Positions 30,637-38,938 of a stretch of 64,000 bases of DNA are shown here, in pieces; positions within the stretch are counted from its first letter, which is position 1; each line of letters opens with the position of its first letter. Made by a program: the position numbers and the translations under genes. Source of the stretch: Clostridioides sp. (lineage in GTDB: Bacteria; Bacillota; Clostridia; Peptostreptococcales; Peptostreptococcaceae); the NCBI GenBank assembly GCA_031261505.1, contig JAISJN010000018.1, positions 1-64,000 on the forward strand, read 5' to 3'. The notes under the pieces were generated by a model, which saw only the letters and a program-made list of their open reading frames with translations, did not search any database and was not told where the DNA came from.

Positions 30637-31541
30637 TAATCTTCTCCCTTGATATTTGATGATTTACCATCCTTAGTATTATCATTATCGTTTAATATAT
30701 TTTTCATTTTTTCTATATTGTTGAAGCTTATATCAAGTGCAGTGACCGAATGTGTGAGGAATCCTATAGATATATAGTCAGCTCCACAGCCACTGTACGA
30801 ATTTATATTGTCTAAATTTATCCCACCAGATACTTCGGTTACAATGTGGGAAGGTATAAATTTCATAAATTCACTGACCTCTTGAGGGCTTCTGTTGTCG
30901 AACATTATTACGTCGGCATTTGCGTTGACAGCTTGTTTTACCTCGTCTAGGCTTTCGACCTCAACTTCTATTTTAACCATCTGTCCTATCTGGTCTCTGA
31001 CTTTTTTTACCGCTTTTTCGATACCACCAGCATAGGCGATGTGATTATCCTTTAGCATAACTCCGTCGTACAGCCCAACCCTATGGTTATAGCCCCCACC
31101 CTGGGTTACAGCGTATTTATCAAACAGTCTAAGACCCGGTGCTGTTTTTCGAGTATCACAGATCCTTATCTTAGTATCGTTTAGTTCGGCTATGGATTTT
31201 GCAGTGATTGTAGCTATTGCACCCATGCGCTGCATTAAGTTTAGTATGACGCGCTCGCCAGTTAGGAGAGTTCTTACAGATCCTTTTGCAGTTCCGATTA
31301 TATCTCCGGATTTGACAGTGTCACCGTCTTTGATCGAAGGTGTAAAATGAGCTTCACCACCGAGGATATCGTATACGATGTTTGGAATAAATGTTCCACA
31401 GATAACCCCATCTTGTTTGGCGAGGAACACACCCTCGTCAACGTCGGTTTCGGTAAAGGTCAAATCGGTTGAAAGATCTCCTGTACCAATGTCTTCGTTT
31501 AAAAACTCTTCAATTTTTTTTCTAGCCAAGAGTAAATTCAT
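30636..31541 (-). CDS. nadC: Nicotinate-nucleotide pyrophosphorylase (quinolinate phosphoribosyltransferase)
   Basis: 301 residues. Makes nicotinate mononucleotide from quinolinate and PRPP. Hallmarks: EDIGTGDLSTDL, RICDTRKTAPGLR (PRPP/quinolinate-binding Arg and Lys), KYAVTQGGGYNHRVGLYDGVMLKDNH in segments, and EVSGGINLDNI. The tail after residue 280 (NDNDNTKDGKSSNIKGED) is extra and hydrophilic. ATG has AAAGGAA upstream. Coupled to nadA by TAATG. Confidence 0.97.
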   Translation of the reverse strand: MNLLLARKKIEEFLNEDIGTGDLSTDLTFTETDVDEGVFLAKQDGVICGTFIPNIVYDILGGEAHFTPSIKDGDTVKSGDIIGTAKGSVRTLLTGERVILNLMQRMGAIATITAKSIAELNDTKIRICDTRKTAPGLRLFDKYAVTQGGGYNHRVGLYDGVMLKDNHIAYAGGIEKAVKKVRDQIGQMVKIEVEVESLDEVKQAVNANADVIMFDNRSPQEVSEFMKFIPSHIVTEVSGGINLDNINSYSGCGADYISIGFLTHSVTALDISFNNIEKMKNILNDNDNTKDGKSSNIKGED

Positions 31542-31568
31542 ATCTAAAAATTCCTTTCAAGGATTTAT

Positions 31569-31605
31569 TATAACTTGAGATAAATGTAACAATCTCTATA
31601 GATTT
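31569..31605 (-). repeat. DPE copy G, terminal fragment
   Basis: TATAACTTGAGATAAATGTAAC is the conserved end, followed by a weak hairpin (AATCTCTATAGATT). It lies 28 bases upstream of nadC, within the nad operon. Confidence 0.7.
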
Positions 31606-31676
31606 TGCGAATATCGTTCTAAATAAAAATTGCATTACATTATTACTGCATATTGAATTATAAACTTGTTACGAGC

Positions 31677-33302
31677 CTATTTTTTTAATATAAAATGAGC
31701 CCCTATGCTTTCTTTTCTATTTAAAGCGTACTTTGCTATTAAATAGGCGAGTAGGGTTAAATTTCGTCTCTCGAGAATATCTCTATCTAGAACTTCATTG
31801 TCGAGAAGGTTTAAAAAGTCAAACTGAGAAATCCATTCTATAAAATATTCGAGTTTTTCTTCTGTTCTAGTTATCCCGAGGTAGTTCCAGCACTTATCCT
31901 TAAGTACATCTACATCTGGAAGATTTATAAAATGTTTATCCGAAATAGAATCGCAATCGCAATTGCAATCGGACTCACGTATATAACAATCAAAACCAGA
32001 GCCGGATTGGGAGTCATGTACATAAGGATTAAAGCTAGAGTCAAATTCAGGGTCGCACACGGAAGAATCAAACATAGGTTCGCATTCAGACGGTAGATCA
32101 GATGTGACAGAGATCTCGCTGGCTGTGATTCGTTCAAATGACGACCTCTTTTTTATCTCAAGAGAAGCTTCATTCGCAAAGACGATGGCCTCGAGTAGTG
32201 AATTGCTAGCCAGTCTATTTGCACCGTGGACGCCTGTACAAGCGGTTTCGCCAATTGCAAATAGGTTTGAGATATTCGTCTCTCCGTGTAAATCGGTTTT
32301 GATTCCACCCATGAAGAAATGAGCTCCAGGCTGAACTGGGATTCTGCCAGTTTCTTCAAATGGTATGTCGTGCTTCTTTAAATTTTCTGTTATACCGGGG
32401 AAACGTTCCGTGAAATTTGGAATACTCGATATGTCTAAAAATACATTCTCACCCTTTAGGATTTCAGCTGCCAACTCTCTGCTAACTACATCCCTAGGAG
32501 CTAAGTCCTCGTATTCGTGTTTTCCCTTCATTATCCTAGATCCGTCCTCCCTGACCAAAACAGCCCCTTCACCTCGAACAGCCTCGGAAATCAAACCGTA
32601 GCAATGTTTATCAATAGATAACAGAGTAGGGTGGAATTGTACGAATTCCATATTGCTGAGTTCACAGCCAGCAAGGTAGGCTATAGAGATACCATCTCCA
32701 GTGATCGTTGAATCATTTGAGGTGATAGGGTAGAGACCACCTATACCTCCAGTCGCAAGTATGACGTAGTCGCTATAAATAGATTCAACTTCACCAGACT
32801 GGTTTAATGCCTTTACGCCGATACAGCAACCATTTTCAACTATTAGTTCTGTGATAAAAGTATTTTCTTTTATTTCTATATTTTTTAGTAGACTCTGGAG
32901 AAAAGATGTCATATGCTCACCAGTTTTGTCTCCGCCACTGTGGAGTATACGGGCGATTTTATGAGCGCCTTCAAGTCCGTAACTGTAGCTACCGTCGGAT
33001 TTTTTATCGAATTTCATACCCCAGTCTATCAATTTCTGAATAATCTTTGGTCCCTCCACAACGAGTTCATTAAGAGCATCGGGATTGTTTAGGTATGAAC
33101 CAGCAATCATCGAATCTAAAAAATGTTCATTAGGGGAATCATTAGAATCGTATGCAGATGCAATACCTCCCTGAGCTAACATAGAATTACAATCGGACAT
33201 ACTTTCTTTTGTTAATAAAATAACATCTAAATCATTCTGGAGAAGGTTTGCAGACATAGAACCCGCGATACCGCCACCTACCACCAAAACTTTTTTCCTC
33301 AT
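31677..33302 (-). CDS. nadB: L-aspartate oxidase with an acidic Cys-bearing insertion
   Basis: 541 residues. Oxidises aspartate to iminoaspartate with FAD; anaerobes use fumarate as acceptor. FAD motif VVGGGIAGSMSANLL at the N-terminus; LAQGGIASAYD, HSGGDKTGEHM, FVQFHPT, GAHFFMGGIKTDLHGETN and GANRLASNSLLEA are conserved. Between the capping domain and the C-terminal helices (about residues 400-460) is a low-complexity insertion with repeated CDPEFDSS-like and CNCDCDS units that I do not expect in this family. The C-terminal helical domain is short. Start ATG has GGTGG upstream. First gene of the nad operon. Confidence 0.94.
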   Translation of the reverse strand: MRKKVLVVGGGIAGSMSANLLQNDLDVILLTKESMSDCNSMLAQGGIASAYDSNDSPNEHFLDSMIAGSYLNNPDALNELVVEGPKIIQKLIDWGMKFDKKSDGSYSYGLEGAHKIARILHSGGDKTGEHMTSFLQSLLKNIEIKENTFITELIVENGCCIGVKALNQSGEVESIYSDYVILATGGIGGLYPITSNDSTITGDGISIAYLAGCELSNMEFVQFHPTLLSIDKHCYGLISEAVRGEGAVLVREDGSRIMKGKHEYEDLAPRDVVSRELAAEILKGENVFLDISSIPNFTERFPGITENLKKHDIPFEETGRIPVQPGAHFFMGGIKTDLHGETNISNLFAIGETACTGVHGANRLASNSLLEAIVFANEASLEIKKRSSFERITASEISVTSDLPSECEPMFDSSVCDPEFDSSFNPYVHDSQSGSGFDCYIRESDCNCDCDSISDKHFINLPDVDVLKDKCWNYLGITRTEEKLEYFIEWISQFDFLNLLDNEVLDRDILERRNLTLLAYLIAKYALNRKESIGAHFILKK

Positions 33303-33429
33303 AAATTACTTCACCACCTTAATTTTGAATTGATATTTTTTATAATAATCTATGGTGTCTTTAGTTTATATTTTACACAAATACAGCAAAAAAACAAGGG
33401 AATTTAGGCAATTTATCGTTATTTTAGAT

Positions 33430-33492
33430 GTTTATTTTTTATCATGTAAATTTAGATTCTAGACTCTAAATTTACAAATAGGAAAAATAAAC
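33430..33492. promoter_or_regulatory. Long imperfect palindrome upstream of the nad operon
   Basis: TGTAAATTTAGA (33445-33456) and TCTAAATTTACA (33465-33476) are perfect 12-bp arms. Outside them, GTTTATTTTT (33430-33439) pairs with AAAAATAAAC (33483-33492). Candidate operator or structured leader, about 130 bases from the nadB start. The regulator is unknown. Confidence 0.45.
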
Positions 33493-33671
33493 CTAAAAAA
33501 TAACAAATTTGAAGATTATGAAAAAATGATACACTATTGATAATAAAATAACAAATACATTGTAATAACTCGAGAAATATAGCATAAACACTGTATGTTT
33601 CGACAGAATTTTCATTTCAATGTAGGAAAAATTCCCCACCATGAAACCATAATTTGAGAGAAAGATAAATG

Positions 33672-33702
33672 AAAAAAGGAAGGTAGCTGAACCACCCTCC
33701 TT
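33672..33702 (-). terminator. Terminator of the isochorismatase-like gene
   Basis: On the minus strand AAGGAGGGT pairs with ACCTTCCTT (one wobble pair) and a T run follows. Confidence 0.8.
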
Positions 33703-33729
33703 AAATTAAATGCCTTAAAATTAAATATT

Positions 33730-34362
33730 TTAGTTTTTAGGTATCATTTCGTTAGCGTATTCCAGCCCGAGACCATATACGCCACCGACCTGTTGTATCA
33801 AGTTGGTTACAGGAGTATAAGTAGCGGAATTTGCCCAGTCTCTTTGAAGCTCAAGAAGAAGTGCCTGCCAAGTAAGAGGTTTTACTCCAGCTTGAATCAT
33901 CCTTTGGACGGCCATATCGTGTGCATCCTTGCTAGATCCACCACAGGCATCTGATACAAAGTAAACATCATAACCGTCGCGTTTAGCACATAGAGCAGGT
34001 AGGGCTACACAGACTTCTGTCCATAGACCTGCAATTATAAGTTTTTTACGTCCAGTTGCCATAACAGCAGCTTTGAAATTTTCATCCTCCCAAGAGTTTA
34101 ATGTAGTTCTGTCTATAGGAGTTTGGTTGGGGTATACTTCTTGTAGTTTTGAATACATCGGTCCTGAAAATTCCTTAGCTTGAACTGTAGATAGTATGAC
34201 TGGGACATTGAAGATTTTTGCAGCCTTAGCCAAGCCTACTACATTGTTCATTATCTGGGCGCGATTAAAACCTTCTACGCCAAAGAACATCTGAGGTTCT
34301 TCGTCGATTATAGCTATTACAATATCCTCTGGTGCTAGTAAAACGTCTTTATAATTATACAT
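33730..34362 (-). CDS. Isochorismatase-family (YcaC-like) hydrolase
   Basis: 210 residues, the YcaC-like length. Cys nucleophile in LIIAGLWTEVCVALPAL, the aspartate in IAIIDEEPQMFF, and the cis-peptide region GLWTEVC match the cysteine-hydrolase fold. Substrate is not predictable; these enzymes hydrolyse amides or carbamates. ATG has AAAGGAGC upstream. Divergent from the ferritin-like gene across a palindrome that may be a shared operator. Confidence 0.88.
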   Translation of the reverse strand: MYNYKDVLLAPEDIVIAIIDEEPQMFFGVEGFNRAQIMNNVVGLAKAAKIFNVPVILSTVQAKEFSGPMYSKLQEVYPNQTPIDRTTLNSWEDENFKAAVMATGRKKLIIAGLWTEVCVALPALCAKRDGYDVYFVSDACGGSSKDAHDMAVQRMIQAGVKPLTWQALLLELQRDWANSATYTPVTNLIQQVGGVYGLGLEYANEMIPKN

Positions 34363-34435
34363 TGGAGAGCTCCTTTCAAATTTGTATCTTTGGTTATTAT
34401 CTCAATAAAATCTTTCTATTATACATCTAAGATTT

Positions 34436-34457
34436 GACAGTCGATATCGACATGGTA
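34436..34457. promoter_or_regulatory. Palindrome GTCGATATCGAC in a divergent promoter region
   Basis: A 12-bp perfect palindrome at 34440-34451 directly overlaps a TTGACA-like -35 box (34435-34440). Position between divergent genes suggests an operator. Confidence 0.4.
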
Positions 34458-34545
34458 AAAATATCTTATTTATAGCGAAATTTTGTAATAAAAATTTTGT
34501 GTTCTGCATATATTTTAGAGCATATGAATTTAGGAGGTTAATTTT

Positions 34546-35610
34546 ATGAAACGCAATAAACGAAATGAGGCTGCTAAGTTAGGAAATTCTAAAAAAAATA
34601 ACAGCGCTAAAGAAAGCTATTCAAATACAACGAAAGATACAAGCGGAGGAAACAAAAAAGCAGTGGAAGGAAACCATGTAGAAGAAAGTAAAAAGGGAGT
34701 AGAAGGAAGCAAAGGTTCGGGAACTGAGACTAAAACTATAGAAGAAAATGATTATATAGGATCAATTGAAAAGGAACAAACGGGTTCGGAATTGAGCAGT
34801 AGTAAGTCTGACACATCGAGTAAATCCGGCTCGAGCAGCAGCGAATCTGGAACATCGAGCAAATCTGGCTCGAGCAGCAGTGAATCTGGAACATCGAGCA
34901 AATCTGAATCGAGCAGTGGTAAATCCAATACATCGAATAAGTCAGAATCAAGTGCTAAGAAAAAATCCTCATCTAAATCTAAAAAAACGGGTGAAGAAAT
35001 AGAAATAGTAGAAAGTGGAAAAACTTCTAATTCTGCTGCAAATGCATCGAAACAGAAACAGACTATAATCCAAAACAGCAAGGAAAACCACAGCAAAGAG
35101 GAGGGGCATGCTTTTAAATGCCTTGATCCGTGGCCGGAGACAAAGGTAGCTGGAATAAACAAAAAATATGCAGAAATCCTAATGGATATATTCGCAGGTA
35201 TAGACAGCGAATTCACGTCGTTGACACAGTATATATACAAGAGTTCAAACGTGGATGCAGATGAAGAACTTCAGGAAATGTGGGAGAATATGGCTAAGAC
35301 TGAGCTTAATCACCTAACTATTTTAGCTAAGGTAATCAGGCTATTAGGTGGAGAACCAAAATTCAGAGGCGGCATAACTTCAAATGGAAATTGGTGGCAC
35401 GGTGGAATCTCTGGATACGGAATAAAAGTTGAAGACCAGCTTGCGAGCGATTTAGAAAGTGAAATAAAATCTATCCTAAACTACAAGTCGGCTATGGGAA
35501 TGATTGAAGATGTCTTTGTAAGAGAAATTCTAAAGAGGATAATAAGAGATGAAGAAGTTCATATAAAAGTATTGTCGGATGCAATAAACAAACATTGCAT
35601 AAAAGGTTAG
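34546..35610 (+). CDS. Ferritin-like diiron domain protein with Ser/Lys-rich N-terminus
   Basis: 354 residues. Residues 1-185 are low complexity: Lys/Asn/Glu-rich, then repeated SSKSGSSSSESGT units (about 85-130). From about 200 a four-helix ferritin-like domain has Glu in DSEFTSL, a KTELNHL ExxH motif, a Glu in ESEIKSIL and a second ExxH in DEEVHIKV, the diiron ligand set of bacterioferritin/rubrerythrin-like proteins. No signal peptide or rubredoxin domain. Likely iron or peroxide handling; the Ser-rich tail may direct localisation or be modified. Strong AGGAGG before ATG. Divergent from the isochorismatase-like gene. Confidence 0.8.
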   Translation: MKRNKRNEAAKLGNSKKNNSAKESYSNTTKDTSGGNKKAVEGNHVEESKKGVEGSKGSGTETKTIEENDYIGSIEKEQTGSELSSSKSDTSSKSGSSSSESGTSSKSGSSSSESGTSSKSESSSGKSNTSNKSESSAKKKSSSKSKKTGEEIEIVESGKTSNSAANASKQKQTIIQNSKENHSKEEGHAFKCLDPWPETKVAGINKKYAEILMDIFAGIDSEFTSLTQYIYKSSNVDADEELQEMWENMAKTELNHLTILAKVIRLLGGEPKFRGGITSNGNWWHGGISGYGIKVEDQLASDLESEIKSILNYKSAMGMIEDVFVREILKRIIRDEEVHIKVLSDAINKHCIKG

Positions 35611-35652
35611 AGCATATCAAAACTGATATGATATATATTTTCAAATAATATT

Positions 35653-35700
35653 AAAACAGGGTGAAACATAGAAATAAAACTATATTTAACCCTGTTTTTT
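35653..35700. terminator. Bidirectional terminator
   Basis: AAAACAGGGT (35653-35662) pairs with ACCCTGTTTT (35689-35698), with T tails on both strands between the ferritin-like gene and the convergent ClC gene. Confidence 0.9.
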
Positions 35701-36922
35701 ATTTTTGGACATCAGTTTTACGCAACGAATATATACTCCTGTGGCCGGAGAAGAAAAAGCTCAAGACACAGATCAAAAACATATATTCACATCCAGATCC
35801 TCCAAACAACTCAATACCCATGATAAAACAAGTTATCGGGGCGTTGGTAGCAGCTGAAAAGACTCCTATGTATCCAAGTGCGGCCAGAAATGAAGTCGGC
35901 AACGACAATAGATTAGATAGTGTAGAGCCTAGTGTAGCACCTATTACAAACAATGGAGTAACCTCTCCACCTTGGAAACCTGCGCCAAGTGAGAGTGCAG
36001 TGAGTAGTAACTTAATCACAAACGCAAGGGGGTTGTTTTCTCCAGTGAATGCCTTATCAAGCAGAGGAAGGCCTAGGCCGATATAATCTCTAGAAGATAT
36101 GGCAAGTACAAACAGTATAATTACAATTCCACCTATGAAAGACCTAAGAATAGGGTCTTTTATGTAAGTTGAATATAAAGATTTTGCAAGTCTGACCGAA
36201 TGAATAAAAATAAACCCTGTTATTCCAAAAATAATGCCAGACACAATGAGCTTTGCAAACAGAGCTGGGTTGATCTCTGGGATATTTCCAATTTTATAAA
36301 GCTTATGATTCGTACCGAGAAGTAGAGCGGTCGTATTTGCAAAAAACGCAGAGAACAAGCAGGGTATAAGTGAATCAGGTCGTATTTGTCCAGAACTGGG
36401 AACCTCTAAACCAAATAGAGTACCAGCTAGGGGAGTGCCAAATACTGAACTAAATCCAGCGGAAACACCACAGCGAATTAATATTTTTCTATCGTCACAG
36501 TCTAATTTAAAAATATTCCAGATAGCGTTTGATATAGCTCCACCCATTTGAACAGCTGTACCTTCTCGACCGACTGATGCACCAAAAAGATGGGAGGCAA
36601 CAGTTCCAAATAAGGTAAGTGGAAGTAGTATCAGAGGTATATCCTCATCACCTCCAGCGGCTTGTGAGAGCACTAGGTTATTTCCGAGTATGGAGTTTTT
36701 TCCGTAATATTTATAGCAGTACGAAACTAATGCACCTCCGAGTGGGAGTATGTAAAATAGCCAGCTATTTGATGTCCTTAATTCAGTTGCAATGGACAGT
36801 AGCCTCAAAAACACAGCGGAAACGGCTCCAACTGGAATTCCGACAATCAGAGCGAGAAAGAGCCATTTAAAAAAATACTTTAAAATTTTAACAGCATTAG
36901 ATTTATAGTATATATAGTCCAT
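35699..36922 (-). CDS. ClC-family chloride channel/transporter
   Basis: 407 residues from ATG 36922 (AAGGAG 6 bases upstream; ATG 36946 rejected). About ten hydrophobic segments. The ClC signatures are visible: GASVGREGTAVQMGGAI (the GREGP-type motif with Thr-Ala in place of Pro), GVSAGFSSVFGTPLAGTLFGLEV, and GGEVTPLFVIGATLG (GxFxP-type). Exchanges or conducts chloride or other small anions (fluoride is possible). No CBS domains. A DPE copy lies 34 bases upstream. Confidence 0.93.
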   Translation of the reverse strand: MDYIYYKSNAVKILKYFFKWLFLALIVGIPVGAVSAVFLRLLSIATELRTSNSWLFYILPLGGALVSYCYKYYGKNSILGNNLVLSQAAGGDEDIPLILLPLTLFGTVASHLFGASVGREGTAVQMGGAISNAIWNIFKLDCDDRKILIRCGVSAGFSSVFGTPLAGTLFGLEVPSSGQIRPDSLIPCLFSAFFANTTALLLGTNHKLYKIGNIPEINPALFAKLIVSGIIFGITGFIFIHSVRLAKSLYSTYIKDPILRSFIGGIVIILFVLAISSRDYIGLGLPLLDKAFTGENNPLAFVIKLLLTALSLGAGFQGGEVTPLFVIGATLGSTLSNLLSLPTSFLAALGYIGVFSAATNAPITCFIMGIELFGGSGCEYMFLICVLSFFFSGHRSIYSLRKTDVQK

Positions 36923-36955
36923 TTGATTCTCCTTACATATATTCAAATTCCTATT

Positions 36956-37055
36956 AAATGGTGATTCAACGTTTTCAGTGAGAGATTTGACTCACACTGA
37001 AATGAGATTTATGCCCTCCACCTGTAGAGGTGTGGGACATTTATCTCAAGTTATG
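36956..37055 (+). repeat. DPE copy H
   Basis: Near-consensus: AAATGGTGATTCAACG, TTTTCAGTGAGAG / CTCACACTGAAA hairpin, GAGATTTATGCCC, CCACCTGTAGAGGTGTGGG hairpin, ATCTCAAGTTATG. Lies 34 bases upstream of the ClC start. Confidence 0.92.
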
Positions 37056-37315
37056 ATAACATCTATTGTTAGTGAAATCAAGTTGATGACTAAAACTAAG
37101 TTAATAGTATAAACAAGTTAATAGGATAAATAAGTTAGTGACCATAATTAAGTTGACACCATAATCACATATATTTTATGTAGTTTTAAAATATATTCCA
37201 ATATATTCAAATAGGTATATATTTTATAGTATTATAAATATTAAAACTCATGAAAAGCTTGTGTTTGTAACGAAATCAAATATTTTCACATAGATTGAGA
37301 ACGTTTGAAAAGCGC

Positions 37316-37344
37316 TTGATTTTAAATTGGCTTGGATATATAAT
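37316..37344 (+). promoter_or_regulatory. Sigma-A promoter with no gene behind it
   Basis: TTGATT (37316-37321), 17 bases, TATAAT (37339-37344). AAGCGCTT overlaps the -35 and resembles the core of a CcpA cre site. Confidence 0.6.
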
Positions 37345-37350
37345 GTAAGT

Positions 37351-37640
37351 ATATTTAATCGCGTACACAACTTAACAATTGGATGTTGGAGCGAAATTCC
37401 AATGATGGAGTTTGATTTTGGACTAATCTGAAATTTAGACTAATTTTAAATGATATTTGACGGTATTTGCGAAATGGCGAGTGTATATGCTGCTAAATGT
37501 GTATAAATGGTTTCAGGGGGAACGATTAGAGAGAGTCAAATGGGGATGATCGTAAGTTGCAGTATTTGCAACAGAGTAGGTTACCAAGAAAAAATTAGAA
37601 TAGGGATATGTGGATTGAACACATATCCCTATTTACGGTT
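37351..37640 (+). ncRNA. Candidate small RNA of about 280 bases
   Basis: Downstream of a consensus promoter there is no credible gene. The segment contains TTGGA/TCCAA pairing near 37380-37405, a TTGCAG/TTGCAA-rich part near 37556-37572, and ends with a perfect 14-bp hairpin: AATAGGGATATGTG (37599-37612) / CACATATCCCTATT (37620-37633). The T run after it is weak. A 67-codon frame at 37507-37710 lacks a ribosome site and spans the hairpin, so I do not call it coding. Not matched to 6S, tmRNA or RNase P features that I know. Confidence 0.4.
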
Positions 37641-37695
37641 TCAAAAAATATTTAGAAAAACTCATGCTATAGATATAGACCTGTACAAACTAAAA

Positions 37696-37801
37696 TATAA
37701 CTTGAGATAAATGTCCCACACCACGTACTTTGCAGCACAGGTACTCACCAGTACAGGCACTCACCAGCGCAGGCATTTTACAGCGCAATAAATCACCATT
37801 T
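37696..37801 (-). repeat. DPE copy I with inserted 17-bp units; contains the epimerase stop
   Basis: Starts TATAACTTGAGATAAATG and ends ATCACCATTT. The centre is replaced by units such as CACCAGTACAGGCACT and CACCAGCGCAGGCATT. The epimerase stop (TGA, 37793-37795) and its last codons AAA TGG are the element's AAATGGTGA end. Confidence 0.85.
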
Positions 37802-38920
37802 AAAATGATATCGACTGAAGTACTTTTCTAAATAATCGACGATGTATTCGCTAGAATGTCCATCTCCATAAGGGTTGATTGAATTCGCCATAGATTCGTA
37901 CACCTCACGATCTTCTAGCAATATTTTTGCTGTATTGTAGACATCGTCTTCACCCAGACCAGTCAGCTTCAAGGTTCCAGCGCGTACACCCTCAGGTCTT
38001 TCGGTAGTGTCCCTTAGCACCAGTACGGGCTTGCCAAGAGAAGGTGCCTCTTCTTGAATTCCGCCACTATCGCTCATTATAAAATAGCTTCTCGCCATAA
38101 AATTATGGAAGTCAATTACGTCAAGTGGCTCGAGTAGATGTATTCTTGGATTTCTATTTTCGTCGTCGCCGAACACATCGTAGGCTAGTTTTCTAACCAG
38201 AGGGTTTAGATGTACAGGGTACACCAGATGGACGTCGTTGAATTCCTCGACAATTTTTAGTACAGACCTAAATATATGGCTCATAATGTCTCCAATATTT
38301 TCTCGTCTATGAGCAGTAAATAAAATCATTCTATCATCGCCGATAGATTCGATCAATGGATGTGTGTATTCCTTGAGTATAGTAGTGCTCAAGGCGTCAA
38401 TTGCCGTATTACCAGTAACTATTATCTTTTCGGGATCCTTTCCCTCACGAATCAAATTATCTCTGGCGTATTCTGTAGGTGCAAAATGGAAATCAGCCAC
38501 TACACTGGTGAGCTGTCTGTTTACCTCCTCTGGAAAAGGAGAGTGTTTATTATATGTTCTAAGTCCAGCCTCGACATGCCCGAGTAGTACACCGTTATAA
38601 AATGCACATAGGCTAGCTGCAAATGTAGTGGTAGTATCGCCGTGTACGAGTATTATATCCGGAGCGACTTCCTTCACAACTAGGTCTAGAGTGGAGAGGA
38701 CATGGACTGTAATTTCCGATAGACTCTGTGATTCTTGCATTATATTTAAATCGTAATCAGGTACTATGTTAAATGCTGATAACACCTGGTCGAGCATCTG
38801 CCTATGTTGTGCAGTTACACAGACTACACTCTCGATGCCATCTCGCTTTGATAATTCTTTTATAACGGGAGACATTTTTATAGCCTCAGGTCTTGTGCCA
38901 AATATCGAAAGTACTCTAAT
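37793..38920 (-). CDS. wecB: UDP-N-acetylglucosamine 2-epimerase (non-hydrolysing), abnormal start
   Basis: Interconverts UDP-GlcNAc and UDP-ManNAc for surface glycans. HGDTTTTFA, HVEAGLRT, PFPEEVNR, TGNTAIDAL, TAHRREN, DSGGIQEEAPSLGKPVLVLR and the Glu/His active-site region are clear. The first ATG (38875) would omit the conserved IFGTRPEAIK nucleotide-binding motif. That motif is encoded upstream in the same frame (VLSIFGTRPEAIKM) back to a stop at 38921-38923. The only codon well placed behind AGGTGA is ATT at 38920. Two missing A bases after a TTG would explain it. The gene follows the 660-residue glycosyltransferase. I report the extended form; real initiation at ATT is uncertain. Confidence 0.85.
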   Translation of the reverse strand: MRVLSIFGTRPEAIKMSPVIKELSKRDGIESVVCVTAQHRQMLDQVLSAFNIVPDYDLNIMQESQSLSEITVHVLSTLDLVVKEVAPDIILVHGDTTTTFAASLCAFYNGVLLGHVEAGLRTYNKHSPFPEEVNRQLTSVVADFHFAPTEYARDNLIREGKDPEKIIVTGNTAIDALSTTILKEYTHPLIESIGDDRMILFTAHRRENIGDIMSHIFRSVLKIVEEFNDVHLVYPVHLNPLVRKLAYDVFGDDENRNPRIHLLEPLDVIDFHNFMARSYFIMSDSGGIQEEAPSLGKPVLVLRDTTERPEGVRAGTLKLTGLGEDDVYNTAKILLEDREVYESMANSINPYGDGHSSEYIVDYLEKYFSRYHFKW

Positions 38921-38938
38921 TCAAATCACCTACCTCAT

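Larger units (their letters stand above)
33303..33729. other. Intergenic region upstream of nadB with a long inverted repeat
   Basis: No gene seen. It carries the nadB promoter region, the inverted repeat at 33430-33492, and the terminator of the isochorismatase gene. Confidence 0.5.

Noticed and set aside
35661-36086. 141-codon plus-strand frame
   Set aside because: Antisense to the well-supported ClC gene and begins inside a terminator.
37351-37640. 6S RNA or RNase P RNA
   Set aside because: I cannot see the conserved RNase P core or the long rod-like 6S pairing; left unassigned.
37507-37710. 67-codon plus-strand frame
   Set aside because: No ribosome site, unlikely composition, and it crosses a perfect 14-bp hairpin; treated as part of a candidate RNA.
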